A stretch of 64,000 bases of DNA from VXRJ01 sp965246995 (lineage in GTDB: Bacteria > Acidobacteriota > Vicinamibacteria > Vicinamibacterales > UBA8438): assembly GCA_965246995.1 (NCBI GenBank), contig OZ252008.1, forward strand, positions 2,542,001 to 2,606,000, written 5' to 3'. Shown here one piece after another: positions 51,933-61,675 of this stretch. Position numbers and translations under genes: made by a program. Under the pieces are notes generated by a model. It was not told the DNA's origin and made no database searches. It saw nothing but the letters and a program-made list of their open reading frames with translations. Numbering within the stretch: position 1 is the first letter of the stretch; every line of letters starts with the position of its first letter.

Positions 51933-53488
51933 GCCTCCCACGAGCCTTCGTCACTCGCCAGGGCCGCGAGTGTCCGAACCATCACGCCGGTTGCCCCGGC
52001 GGCGGCATCATCCCGAGCCTTCTCGTGCCAGGCGGTGCCCGCAACGTCCAGGTGCGCCCACGGCAGGCCATCGGTGAACGCTTCGAGAAATGACGCAGCG
52101 GTGCACGCGCCCGCCGCGCGGCCGCCGACGTTCATCAAGTCCGCCATCTCCGACCGTAGCTGTTCGCGGTAGGCCTTGTAGAGCGGCATCGGCCAGACCG
52201 CCTCGCCCGCCCGCACGGCGGCCCTCCGCACGGCGGCAGACCAGGTTTCCGGCCGCCCGAACAGTCCGCTCGCGGCATCGCCAAGAGCCACGACGCAAGC
52301 GCCGGTCAGCGTTGCGACGTCGACCAGGTGGGTAGCCCCCTGCTGGCGCGCGTACCAGATGGCGTCTCCCAGAATCAGACGTCCCTCGGCATCGGTGTTG
52401 ATTACCTCGACGGTGGTGCCGCTGGCGCCGGTAAGAATGTCGCCCGGTCGGATGGCTCGACCACCTGGCATGTTCTCGGTCATGGGCACGACGCCGATCA
52501 CGCGGCGGCCGGCACCCAACTGGCCGATCGCACGCATCGCGCCGACGACGGCCGCGCCGCCCGCCATGTCGCTCTTCATCCACTCCATGCCGCCCGCCGG
52601 CTTGATCGATATCCCACCGCTATCGAACGTCACTCCCTTGCCGATCAGGCCAAGCAGCGGCGCTTCGGGAGCACCAGGCGGGTCGTATCGCATCACCAGG
52701 AGCCGTGGGGGTTCACGACTTCCCTGCGCGACGCCGAGGAGGAGCCCCATGCCGAGATCCGTGATGGCGCGCTCGTCGAGCACTTCCGTGCGGATACCTG
52801 TTGGTTCCACTGCCTCGACCGCCTGTTCCGCGAAGGCGCGCGGCGTCAGGATATTGGACGGCTCGTTCGCCAGGCGGCGCGCCACGTTGGTCGCATCGCC
52901 AAGCGCCATGCCGCGGCGGACGGCATCGGCAAGCGCATCTCCGGGTCGGCCGTCGGACTGGAGCACGGTACATACTGACCGGCCTTCCTCGGGCCCGTCG
53001 AGGCTGCGGCCGGTCTCGGTCTTGTAGCGGGTGTCGCGGTAACTGCCAATGACCAGGCCTTCGGCCGCCGCCTGCGCCAGGGAGGGCTCATCGCCGGGTC
53101 CGCGGCAGACGAACGCCACACGCCGGAAGCGCCGCGCGTCCGCGAGGCGTCCGGCGACTGCCGCGGCGTCCCGCAATCGATCGGTCTCGCCAGCGTTGGC
53201 ATCTGCCGTGCCGGTGGTATCCGCTGGCGCACCGACCAGAACGACGCGCGAGGTACGCCACGTGTCACTCTGGAGATGAACTACAAAGGTCTCGTGCCGC
53301 TTCCCGCAGAATTCTCCTGACGCGCGAGCCCGGGCGATCGTGCCCCCCGCCGCCGCATCGAGACCGGGGAGATCGTCCAGTGGATCGGAGTCCGAATCAC
53401 CCCCAATCGGGATAGCCAGCAGGTCGGCCTCGGTGGCCACAGGTGGCGTGACCCCGGCGATTATCTTCGGCGCCAAGGGGGGGGACAT
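51929..53488 (-). CDS. pepA: Leucyl aminopeptidase
   Basis: A 519-residue M17 cytosol aminopeptidase that removes N-terminal residues with two metal ions. Seen: GLIGKGVTFDSGGISIKPAG (metal-binding Lys and Asp), the family signature VINTDAEGRLILGDAIWYA and LVDVATLTGACVVALGDAAS. Length is that of PepA. The N-terminal domain is slightly insert-rich (ADTTGTADANAGETDRL). It is coupled to the small membrane protein downstream. ATG 53488 has little visible Shine-Dalgarno. Confidence 0.94.
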   Translation of the reverse strand: MSPPLAPKIIAGVTPPVATEADLLAIPIGGDSDSDPLDDLPGLDAAAGGTIARARASGEFCGKRHETFVVHLQSDTWRTSRVVLVGAPADTTGTADANAGETDRLRDAAAVAGRLADARRFRRVAFVCRGPGDEPSLAQAAAEGLVIGSYRDTRYKTETGRSLDGPEEGRSVCTVLQSDGRPGDALADAVRRGMALGDATNVARRLANEPSNILTPRAFAEQAVEAVEPTGIRTEVLDERAITDLGMGLLLGVAQGSREPPRLLVMRYDPPGAPEAPLLGLIGKGVTFDSGGISIKPAGGMEWMKSDMAGGAAVVGAMRAIGQLGAGRRVIGVVPMTENMPGGRAIRPGDILTGASGTTVEVINTDAEGRLILGDAIWYARQQGATHLVDVATLTGACVVALGDAASGLFGRPETWSAAVRRAAVRAGEAVWPMPLYKAYREQLRSEMADLMNVGGRAAGACTAASFLEAFTDGLPWAHLDVAGTAWHEKARDDAAAGATGVMVRTLAALASDEGSWEA

Positions 53489-53566
53489 CGAGGCAAGTAT
53501 AGCGGTGGAGAGTGCATTCGGACCGGCGCGGGCATCGGGCGAGACGAGATGGGACTAGAATGAGGT

Positions 53567-53989
53567 ATGGAATTCCGACGGCTCACGTTTACCGTCGCAG
53601 TCGCGCTCGTTTGTGCTAGCGGTAGTTTGGCAATTGTCGCTCAAGATCGGGACGACGACCCGGATCTTCGCCTTCGCGCCACACCGCGCGTGGCGTTCGC
53701 CGGTGCGGAGATTCTGTTTATCGGCGAGATCCGGGGTGGACCGGACGACAACGAGGAGCTCTACTGCCCCACGATCGAATGGGATTGGGGGGATGACACG
53801 ATCTCGGAGAACACGCCTGACTGTGATCCGTTTGAGCCAGGTGTAAGCGAGATTCGGCGGCGCTTCTCGGTCCGTCACAACTTCGATTACCCGGGTCGGT
53901 TCGAAGTACGGTTGCACCTGAAGCGTCAGGACGATGTCCTGATCTCCGCCCGGACCGCGATCGAGGTTCGCGGTTCGCGCTTCCGGTAG
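53567..53989 (+). CDS. Secreted PKD-like domain protein
   Basis: A 140-residue protein with a signal peptide ending about residue 25 (LVCASGSLAIVAQ). The mature part is one Ig-like domain of PKD type, with IEWDWGDDTISENTPDC and RRFSVRHNFDYPGRFEVRLH, the WDWGDG and H-x-Y-x-x-x-G pattern. Two cysteines (CPTIEW ... DCDPF) may form a disulphide. No partner domain is attached, so it is probably a binding module or small structural protein. ATG 53567 follows GAGG. It converges on tyrA, with 9 bases between stops. Confidence 0.72.
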   Translation: MEFRRLTFTVAVALVCASGSLAIVAQDRDDDPDLRLRATPRVAFAGAEILFIGEIRGGPDDNEELYCPTIEWDWGDDTISENTPDCDPFEPGVSEIRRRFSVRHNFDYPGRFEVRLHLKRQDDVLISARTAIEVRGSRFR

Positions 53990-53998
53990 GCCGCGCGC

Positions 53999-54943
53999 TT
54001 AGCCTTCGGTCCGACCTGCGGGCGGACGTCCTTCCGCGACCACCTCGCGCCACTCCGCGGCTGATTCGAAGACGCGATCGATCGCGTCGGAATCGGATAG
54101 TCCATCCCGAATTGCTTGCAGTTCGGTCACCAACCGATCGAGCGCCACGCGAATCTCGTCCGCGTTCGTCGCGCAAATGTCACGCCAGATGTCGGCCGGG
54201 CTTGATGCGAGGCGCGTCGTATCAAACAGTCCCCGTCCGCTCAGCGACAGCCCGTCCGCACCGATTTCTTCGCCCACGACGTGCATCAGCGCACTGGCGG
54301 TGAGTTGTGGCAGATGACTCAGGAATGCCATCAGCCGGTCATGAGCCTCGGCGGTGACGACGTGCGGTCTCGCGCCGAGCGCCGTGACGAACTGGCAAAG
54401 GCGGTCGAGGGCTTGCGGGTGACGGTCGTCGGCCGGGGTAAAGAGCCAGGGACGGGCACGGAACAAGTCGGGCCGCGCCTGATCGATGCCGCCGCGTGGC
54501 GCGCCACCGAGTGGATGTCCACCGATGAAGGTCAATCTCGGTGGCAGTGCGCGCGCCGCCGCAACGATGTCCCGCTTGGCGCTCCCGACATCGGTGACGA
54601 TTGCGTTCCCCGGAACATGCTGCTCGAGGTCGGACAGGATCGTCAGGTTGTCGCGGACCGGTGCGGCCAGGATCACCAGATCCGCCTCGGCCATCACCAC
54701 CGGATCGTCCGCCGCCACATCGATGGCGTGGCGGAGCATGGCGCGTTCAAGAACCGCCTTGTCGTCGACCCCGATCACCAGACCGGTGGGCCAGGTCCGG
54801 CGCGCCGCGAGAGCGACGGAGCCGCCGATCAGGCCGAGGCCGACGATGGCAACCTTCTCGAAGACCGGCGGTTCACCCGTGGTCCGGATCGTCTCCGGCG
54901 CCCCGGGCTGCACTACCGGCAGGCGGCGAGGGTCGTCGGACAT
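53999..54943 (-). CDS. tyrA: Prephenate dehydrogenase
   Basis: A 314-residue dehydrogenase making 4-hydroxyphenylpyruvate from prephenate on the tyrosine branch. Seen: the NAD(P)-binding AIVGLGLIGGSVALAARR, VILAAPVRDNLTIL, VTDVGSAKRDIV, FIGGHPLGGAPRGGI, and FLSHLPQLTASALM with the substrate-binding His. No C-terminal ACT domain follows, so direct tyrosine inhibition through ACT is not expected. It is the last gene of the aromatic supra-operon, 22 bases after the DAHP synthase gene. Confidence 0.93.
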   Translation of the reverse strand: MSDDPRRLPVVQPGAPETIRTTGEPPVFEKVAIVGLGLIGGSVALAARRTWPTGLVIGVDDKAVLERAMLRHAIDVAADDPVVMAEADLVILAAPVRDNLTILSDLEQHVPGNAIVTDVGSAKRDIVAAARALPPRLTFIGGHPLGGAPRGGIDQARPDLFRARPWLFTPADDRHPQALDRLCQFVTALGARPHVVTAEAHDRLMAFLSHLPQLTASALMHVVGEEIGADGLSLSGRGLFDTTRLASSPADIWRDICATNADEIRVALDRLVTELQAIRDGLSDSDAIDRVFESAAEWREVVAEGRPPAGRTEG

Positions 54944-54965
54944 CGTATGGCGATCGCGGCGTGCG

Positions 54966-56018
54966 TCACACGCGCGCCGGGACGCGCCGGGACGCTGGCT
55001 CTACGCAAATGCTCCGGCCGATGGCCGGAGCAATGATCCGGAGCTCGGCCATTAGCCGCTCGAACTGCTCGGGGAACATCGACTGCGCGCCATCGCTCCT
55101 CGCATGGTCCGGGTCGGGATGCACCTCCATGATCAGTCCGTCGGCTCCAGCCGCCACCGCGGCCCGCGCCATGGGCGCCACCTTGTCGCGCAATCCCGTG
55201 CCATGGCTGGGGTCAGCGATGATTGGCAGATGACTCAGCTTGTGGATGACCGGGATCGCCGAGATATCGAGCGTGTTGCGCGTATAGGTCTCGAACGTGC
55301 GGATGCCTCGCTCGCACAACACGACGTCGGTGTTGCCGCCCGAGAGGATGTACTCCGACGAGAGGAGCCACTCCTCAATGGTTGCCGAGATACCCCGCTT
55401 CAACAGGATAGGCGTGCGCGCCTTGCCCAGTTCCCGCAACAGGGAGTAGTTCTGCATGTTCCGGGCTCCCACTTGCAGCATGTCGGCGTAGCGCACCACC
55501 AGATCGATCTGGCTGACGTCCATCACCTCGGTTACCAGCTTCAGATGATGCCGATTGCATGCACCACGCATCATCTTGAGTCCGTCCTCGCCCAATCCCT
55601 GGAAACTGTAGGGAGAGCTGCGCGGCTTGAACGCGCCGCCACGGAACATCTTGGCGCCCCCGCCAGCGACAGTAGCCGCTGCCGCTTCCACCTGCTCTTC
55701 GGTCTCGGCCGAGCAGGGACCTGCCATGACGATTACCTCATCGCCTCCGATCCGGAAATCGCCCATTGAAACGACCGTCCGTTCCGGTTTGAAGGTGCGA
55801 CTGGCCAGTTTGTACGGCTCCGTGATGCGCAGCACCTGTTGAACTCCTTCCATCACCTGCAGCAAGCCGGTATCGAATTCCCGGTTGCCGCCCACCGCAC
55901 CCAGCACGGTCTTCAGCGCGCCGGTCGAGCGGTGGACGTCGAACCCTCTCTCCACCAGCGTCGCGATGACATGCTGAATCTGATCCTCCGACGCCCGTTC
56001 TTCCATTACCACAACCAT
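54966..56018 (-). CDS. aroF: 3-deoxy-7-phosphoheptulonate (DAHP) synthase, type I-beta
   Basis: A 350-residue enzyme joining phosphoenolpyruvate and erythrose 4-phosphate, the first step of the shikimate pathway. An N-terminal ferredoxin-like regulatory domain (residues 1-70, MVVVMEERASEDQIQHVIAT) is followed by the TIM barrel: VIVMAGPCSAETEEQVEAAA, KMFRGGAFKPRSSPYSFQGL, ADMLQVGARNMQNYSLLREL and PIIADPSHGTGLRDKVAPMA. This is the Thermotoga-like beta group. ATG 56018 has AGGAGAG upstream. It sits 34 bases after the chorismate mutase gene, which in some relatives is fused to it. Confidence 0.94.
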   Translation of the reverse strand: MVVVMEERASEDQIQHVIATLVERGFDVHRSTGALKTVLGAVGGNREFDTGLLQVMEGVQQVLRITEPYKLASRTFKPERTVVSMGDFRIGGDEVIVMAGPCSAETEEQVEAAAATVAGGGAKMFRGGAFKPRSSPYSFQGLGEDGLKMMRGACNRHHLKLVTEVMDVSQIDLVVRYADMLQVGARNMQNYSLLRELGKARTPILLKRGISATIEEWLLSSEYILSGGNTDVVLCERGIRTFETYTRNTLDISAIPVIHKLSHLPIIADPSHGTGLRDKVAPMARAAVAAGADGLIMEVHPDPDHARSDGAQSMFPEQFERLMAELRIIAPAIGRSICVEPASRRVPARV

Positions 56019-56052
56019 GATCTCTCTCCTTGGTCTCCCGATGCCGTCTCGT

Positions 56053-56397
56053 TCAGCGTTCGTGTCCTTCTGTTGTCAGCCGTTCCAGGCGGCGTGACTC
56101 GTCGATGATCCGTTCGAAGACCCGCGCGACGGCGTCGCCACCGAGCGGCCCCGGGTTCGCCCGGCGGATATGCTCGAGCACCGCCTGTTCGCGCACGGGT
56201 TCGTAGATCTCCATGCCGGCCCGCCCCTTCAGCCGGCCGATCTCGTTCGCGCACGTGGCGCGGGCGTTCAGCAGGCGGACAATTTGCTCGTCCAGCCGGT
56301 CGATCCGGTCGCGGAAGTCGGCCAGCCTTGCGGCAACGTCAGTTGCATCGATCGCCGCCGGTGTACCCTGAGCCGCGGTCCTGTCGTCTGCCCTCAT
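56053..56397 (-). CDS. aroQ: Chorismate mutase, AroQ class
   Basis: A 114-residue all-helical chorismate mutase turning chorismate into prephenate. Seen: LADFRDRIDRLDEQIVRLLN, EIGRLKGRAGMEIYEPVREQ and VARVFERIIDESRRLER, the three-helix AroQ pattern with its catalytic Arg, Lys and Glu. A short non-conserved head precedes it. The separate gene sits between trpA and the DAHP synthase gene, so chorismate is pulled both to tryptophan and to prephenate from one transcript. The symbol is also used for type II dehydroquinase, a different family. Confidence 0.9.
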   Translation of the reverse strand: MRADDRTAAQGTPAAIDATDVAARLADFRDRIDRLDEQIVRLLNARATCANEIGRLKGRAGMEIYEPVREQAVLEHIRRANPGPLGGDAVARVFERIIDESRRLERLTTEGHER

Positions 56398-56432
56398 CGC
56401 TCTTTGCTCCCGGCCTTTGCAACACTCCGGAT

Positions 56433-57272
56433 CTAGGCCTTGCCGGCATCCACGTTCGACATCCCGCTCGCCACCGCCGTACCCTCGTCAGTTCCCCGCA
56501 GCCAGCGGACATAGCGCGCCGCTTCCGAGGCAGCCCTGTCCGGTGTCGCGCGCGCGATGACGTTTACCAGCGCGCTGCCGACCACCGCCGCGTCCGCCCA
56601 GCGGGTCACCTCCGCCACATGCTCCGGTCGCGAAATCCCGAAACCGAGCGCTACCGGCAACTCGGACGCTGCACGGATCCGCTCCACGAGCGTCTTCGCG
56701 CCCTCGGCAATCGTATCCCGCGCACCGGTGACGCCGAGGCGGGAGATCCCATAGAGGAACCCCCGTCCGAGGGACGCCGCCCGTCGTATCCGCTCATCGG
56801 TCGTCGTCGGGGACAACAGGAAGATCGGGTCGATGCCGGTTCCATCCACTGCTGCTCGCAACCCATCCGCTTCTTCTATCGGCAGATCGAGCACCAGCAC
56901 CCCATCGACACCCACGGCTGCCGCCCGCTCGACGAAGGCGTCCAGCCCCATCCGCACGACCGGATTGGCGTAGGTGAACAACACGATTCCTGCCTCGATG
57001 GATGGGCGCACGTCTTCCACCAGATCCAGCGTCCGACGGAGCGTGGCGCCGGCTGCCAGCGCCCGCTCCGATGCACGCTGAATGACAGGACCGTCCGCCA
57101 ACGGATCGGAGAACGGAACACCCACCTCTAGGACGTCGGCGCCCGCCGCGTCGAGTGCGCGGAGGATCTCGGCCGAGTGGGCCAGATCGGGATCGCCGGC
57201 GGTCGTGAACGTGACCAGACCGGGCCGTTCCTCCTGGCGCAGTGCGGCGAATGTCGTTTCAAGCCGCGACAT
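56433..57272 (-). CDS. trpA: Tryptophan synthase alpha chain
   Basis: A 279-residue TIM-barrel subunit that splits indole-3-glycerol phosphate to indole. Seen: FTTAGDPDLAHSAEILRALD, VLEVGVPFSDPLADGPVIQR with catalytic Glu, GVLVLDLPIEEADGLRAAVD with catalytic Asp, and the phosphate loop ALGFGISRPEHV. The ATG overlaps the trpB stop by one base (TGATG), which helps equal synthesis of the two subunits. Confidence 0.96.
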   Translation of the reverse strand: MSRLETTFAALRQEERPGLVTFTTAGDPDLAHSAEILRALDAAGADVLEVGVPFSDPLADGPVIQRASERALAAGATLRRTLDLVEDVRPSIEAGIVLFTYANPVVRMGLDAFVERAAAVGVDGVLVLDLPIEEADGLRAAVDGTGIDPIFLLSPTTTDERIRRAASLGRGFLYGISRLGVTGARDTIAEGAKTLVERIRAASELPVALGFGISRPEHVAEVTRWADAAVVGSALVNVIARATPDRAASEAARYVRWLRGTDEGTAVASGMSNVDAGKA

Positions 57273-58534
57273 CAGCTTACGCTCCCCGGATCAGTTTCTC
57301 CGCCCGCCGCTTCGTGGTCGCGAACGGCTTCGACATCCTTGTCGCCCCGCCCCGAGAGGTTGACGAGAATTACCTGGTCGCCGCCCAGTTCGAGGGCGAG
57401 GCGGCTGGCGTACGCGATTGCGTGCGCCGACTCGAGTGCCGGCAGGATGCCCTCCGTTCCACCCAGTTGCCGGAAGGCGGCGAGCGCATCGGCGTCCGAG
57501 ATCGAGTCGTACTCGGCGCGGCCGAGGTCCCGCAGCCACGCATGCTCGGGTCCGACCGCGGCATAGTCCAGACCGGCCGAGATCGAGTGCGTCAACTCGA
57601 TGTTGCCGTCGTCGTCCTGCAGTACAAACGTGCGTGTGCCTTGCAGCACGCCTGCCATGCCGGTGGCGAAGCGTGCGGCGTGACGTCCCGGCGTGAGTGA
57701 TTCTCCGCCCGCTTCGACGCCGATTAGCCGGACCTGCCGGTCATCGACGAAACCGTCAAAGATGCCAAGAGCGTTGCTGCCGCCGCCCACGCACGCAACC
57801 ACCGCGTCGGGATTACGGCCGATCAGCGTTTGGATCTGTGCGTGTGCCTCACGTCCGATGACCGACTGGAACTCACGCACCATCAATGGATAAGGGTGCG
57901 GGCCCAGCACCGAGCCGAGCAGGTAGTAGGTGTCGGTCACGTTCGTCACCCAGTCACGCATCGCCTCATTAATCGCGTCCTTCAGCGTCCGGCTTCCCGC
58001 GTCGACGCCCGTCACCTGCGCACCGAGCAAACGCATCCGGTAGACATTGAGCGCCTGTCGCGCCATGTCCTCCGTCCCCATGTATACCTGGCAGTCGAGG
58101 CCGAGCAGCGCACAGGCGGTCGCCGTTGCGACGCCGTGCTGCCCGGCCCCCGTCTCCGCGACGATGCGACGCTTCCCCATCCGAACCGCCAGCAATGCCT
58201 GGCCGAGCGCGTTGTTGATCTTGTGTGCGCCGGTATGGGCTAGATCCTCCCGCTTCAACAGGATGCGGGACACGCGGTCCGTCGGAACTCCCGCTTCGGC
58301 CGCGACCGTGGCCCGCAGGCGAGCAGCCTCCGTGATCGGCGTCGGGCGTCCGACATAGCGTTCGAGCAGGTTGTCGAGCTCCGTGGCGAACGCGGGATCG
58401 CCGCGTGCGTCGTCATAGGCGCGCGCCAGCGCTTCGACCGGGGCAACCAGTGTTTCGGGAACGAACCGGCCGCCATAGGGACCAAAATAGCCCCGTCCGT
58501 CCGGATCGCGACGACCGAAGACCGGCGTCGTCAT
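57272..58534 (-). CDS. trpB: Tryptophan synthase beta chain
   Basis: A 420-residue PLP enzyme that joins indole and serine. Seen: the start YFGPYGGRFVPETLVAPVEA, the PLP-binding Lys in LAHTGAHKINNALGQALLA, GAGQHGVATATACALLGLD, and the PLP phosphate loop CVGGGSNALGIFDGF. It is the TrpB1 type, paired with TrpA. It overlaps trpF by 4 bases. Confidence 0.97.
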   Translation of the reverse strand: MTTPVFGRRDPDGRGYFGPYGGRFVPETLVAPVEALARAYDDARGDPAFATELDNLLERYVGRPTPITEAARLRATVAAEAGVPTDRVSRILLKREDLAHTGAHKINNALGQALLAVRMGKRRIVAETGAGQHGVATATACALLGLDCQVYMGTEDMARQALNVYRMRLLGAQVTGVDAGSRTLKDAINEAMRDWVTNVTDTYYLLGSVLGPHPYPLMVREFQSVIGREAHAQIQTLIGRNPDAVVACVGGGSNALGIFDGFVDDRQVRLIGVEAGGESLTPGRHAARFATGMAGVLQGTRTFVLQDDDGNIELTHSISAGLDYAAVGPEHAWLRDLGRAEYDSISDADALAAFRQLGGTEGILPALESAHAIAYASRLALELGGDQVILVNLSGRGDKDVEAVRDHEAAGGETDPGSVS

Positions 58535-59211
58535 CGCTGTTCCTCCAAGACTTGCCCTGCGGTGACGGGCGTACCGTTGTCAACTGCCGGATCGGCGCTG
58601 CGAACCGCATCGAAGAAGGCGCGCAGCCGTTCGGGGTCCTTCCGGCCGGGCGATGCCTCGACACCTGACGAGACGTCGAGTCCGAACGGTCGCACGCTAC
58701 GGAGCGCGGCTGTGACGTTGTCCGGCGCCAGACCGCCTGCGAGCACAATTCGGCGATCGGCGGCGATGGCAGCGGCGATCGTCCAGTCGATCGTCTTGCC
58801 GGTACCGCCACGGCGTCTGGGATCCGACGCATCGAGCAGGACGGTCACGCGATTCGGCACCTGATCGACACGGGAGCGTGTCCGGGCATGGTCCGCATCG
58901 ACGGGCACCGCCTTCCAGACGTAGTACGGCAGGCCATCGCAAAGCGTCGCCGGTTCGTCACCGTGCAGTTGCACCGTTGCCAGGCCGACCGTAGCGGCGA
59001 TCTGGCGGACGTTGTCGCGGGTCGGATTGACGAAAACGCCAACCGGTGCGACCTGGGCAGGCAGGGTTCGGACGATCGCCGCCGCCGCCGCCGGTTCCAG
59101 ATACCGAGGGCTCTCCGGCCAGAATACGAACCCGATCGCGGTCGCACCCAGCTCCGCGGCAAGCGCCGCGTCCTCGGCTCGCGTGATCCCGCACACCTTC
59201 ACGTTGACCAT
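58531..59211 (-). CDS. trpF: Phosphoribosylanthranilate isomerase
   Basis: A 226-residue TIM barrel that converts phosphoribosylanthranilate to its ribulose form. Seen: VKVCGITRAEDAALAAELGA with catalytic Cys, ATVQLHGDEPATLCDGL, VLLDASDPRRRGGTGKTIDW with catalytic Asp, and GLAPDNVTAALRSVRPFGLD then VSSGVEASPGRKDPERL. Start and stop overlap trpC (1 base) and trpB (4 bases). Confidence 0.95.
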   Translation of the reverse strand: MVNVKVCGITRAEDAALAAELGATAIGFVFWPESPRYLEPAAAAAIVRTLPAQVAPVGVFVNPTRDNVRQIAATVGLATVQLHGDEPATLCDGLPYYVWKAVPVDADHARTRSRVDQVPNRVTVLLDASDPRRRGGTGKTIDWTIAAAIAADRRIVLAGGLAPDNVTAALRSVRPFGLDVSSGVEASPGRKDPERLRAFFDAVRSADPAVDNGTPVTAGQVLEEQR

Positions 59212-60062
59212 TACGCCATCACCCGTGCGGCGATTCCTGCCCGTCTTGGACCGCGCATCACCTCACCCGCTTCCTGCAACAGGCCGGTGAGCGAAGCGCC
59301 CGGCGCGGCGTTCTGCATCAGTGACTCGCCGATCAGGAACGCGTCGTACCCGACCTGCCGCAGATCCACCAGATCCTGAGCCTTGCGGAGGCCGCTCTCC
59401 GCGACCGCGACGACACCCTCCGGGATTGCCTCGATCAGCGTCCGGGAAGCATCGAGGTCGACCTGGAGCGTCCGCAGATTCCGGTTGTTTACGCCGATGA
59501 CGCTGGCGCCGGCATCCAGCGCGCGATCGAGTTCCTGCCGGTCATGCACCTCGGTCAGCACCGCGAGGCCCAGATCACTCGCGGTAGCCGCCAATTCCCG
59601 CAGGGCCCGATCGTCGAGCGCAGCGACGATCAGCAACACCGCATCCGCGCCGGCCGCGCGCGCTTCCACGAGCTGGCGCCGGTCAACGATGAAATCCTTG
59701 CGGAGCAGCGGCAAACCTACTTCGCGGCGGACGGCGGCGAGATGTTCGAGGGCACCGTCGAAGAACGACGGCTCGGTCAGGACCGAAATCGCCGCGGCGC
59801 CCGCTCCGGCGTAGTCCGACGCTATCGCCGCCGGGTCGTACGTCTTCCGGATCACACCGCGCGAAGGCGATCGGCGCTTGCACTCTGCGATCACCCGGCA
59901 GCGTCCGGGCGCGCGCAAGGCCTCGACGAACGCACGGCCCTGCGGCTCGCGGTCGCGCGCGGCGCGTTCCAACTCGGCAATGACCTCGGACGTCACGTTC
60001 TCGCCCAGGGCGCACCGCGTCGCAGCAACGATCGTTTCCAGCAGGTCAGGTCCGTACGTCAT
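59211..60062 (-). CDS. trpC: Indole-3-glycerol phosphate synthase
   Basis: A 283-residue TIM barrel closing the indole ring. Seen: VIAECKRRSPSRGVIRKTYD with the catalytic Glu and Lys, ISVLTEPSFFDGALEHL, LLRKDFIVDRRQLVEARAAG, VIGVNNRNLRTLQVDLD and VAVAESGLRKAQDLVDL. It is not fused to TrpF, unlike E. coli. It overlaps trpD by 4 bases. Confidence 0.96.
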   Translation of the reverse strand: MTYGPDLLETIVAATRCALGENVTSEVIAELERAARDREPQGRAFVEALRAPGRCRVIAECKRRSPSRGVIRKTYDPAAIASDYAGAGAAAISVLTEPSFFDGALEHLAAVRREVGLPLLRKDFIVDRRQLVEARAAGADAVLLIVAALDDRALRELAATASDLGLAVLTEVHDRQELDRALDAGASVIGVNNRNLRTLQVDLDASRTLIEAIPEGVVAVAESGLRKAQDLVDLRQVGYDAFLIGESLMQNAAPGASLTGLLQEAGEVMRGPRRAGIAARVMA

Positions 60063-61101
60063 GCGCTTCCCTCGTGTGAGACGCGCGCCATCTTCTCGAG
60101 TGCCGTGCGCGCATTCCCTCCGTCGATCGCTTTCGAAGCCAGCGTCATTCCTGCTTCCAACGAGTCGACGCGGTTGGCTACGAGGAGGCCTGCGGCCGAG
60201 TTCACGAGGACAAAATCGCGGGCAGGACCTTCTTCGCCATCGAGCACGGCGTTCGCGACGGCAACGCTCTCGTCGAGTCCCTCTACCCGCAGTCTGCTCA
60301 GACTAACTTGCGGCACGCCGAAGTCACTGGGTGACAGAAAAAAGGAGGCAATTTCTCCGTCGCGCACCTCACACACTTTTGTGGGCCCTGCGGTCGAGAT
60401 CTCATCAAGGCCCGGTGCGCCATGGACCACCCAGGCGTGTTCCGTCTCCAGCGCGACGAGCGCTTGCGCTACGAGATCGGTCAACTCCGGCCGGGGAACG
60501 CCCACCACCTGCCGGCGTGCGCCGGCAGGATTGGTAAGAGGACCCAACAGGTTGAATGCGGTCGGAACACCCAGTTCGCGTCGTACTGGACCGGCATGAC
60601 GCATGGACGGATGGAACGTCGGGGCGAAGAAGAAACCGATACCCGCTTCGTCGAGACACCGTGCCACCACCGCCGGTGCGGCATCGATCTTCACGCCGAG
60701 TGCCTCGAACAGGTCGGCGCTGCCGCACCGGCTCGAAACCGACCGGTTGCCATGCTTCGCCACTTCGACGCCGCATCCCGCGAGCACCATCGCCGCGAGT
60801 GACGAAACGTTGAACGTGTGCGACCGGTCACCGCCGGTGCCGCAGGTGTCGAAGCAGGCCGCTCTCGGTGCCGGGAGTGCAATCGTATGCGCCCGCATCG
60901 TCCGCGCCAGTCCGACCAGTTCCGGTGGTCGGACACCCTTCATGGCGAGAGCCACCAGGAAGCCCGCGATCTGGACAGCCGCCGCTCGGCCCGTCATCAC
61001 CTCCGCCATTACCGCCTCGGCCTGTTCGGCCGTCAGGTCCTCGTGGCGAAGCAGCGTTTCTATCGCGTCGCGGATGCTCTTCCGCTGCGGCGTCGGTGCC
61101 G

Positions 61102-61105
<4 letters not shown>
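60059..61105 (-). CDS. trpD: Anthranilate phosphoribosyltransferase
   Basis: A 348-residue transferase adding phosphoribose to anthranilate. Seen: FLVALAMKGVRPPELVGLAR, the PRPP loop FDTCGTGGDRSHTFNVSSLA, VAKHGNRSVSSRCGSADLFE and GPLTNPAGARRQVVGVPRPE. Length is standard. It overlaps trpG by 4 bases and is not fused to it. Confidence 0.96.
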
Positions 61106-61674
<569 letters not shown>

Positions 61675-61675
61675 C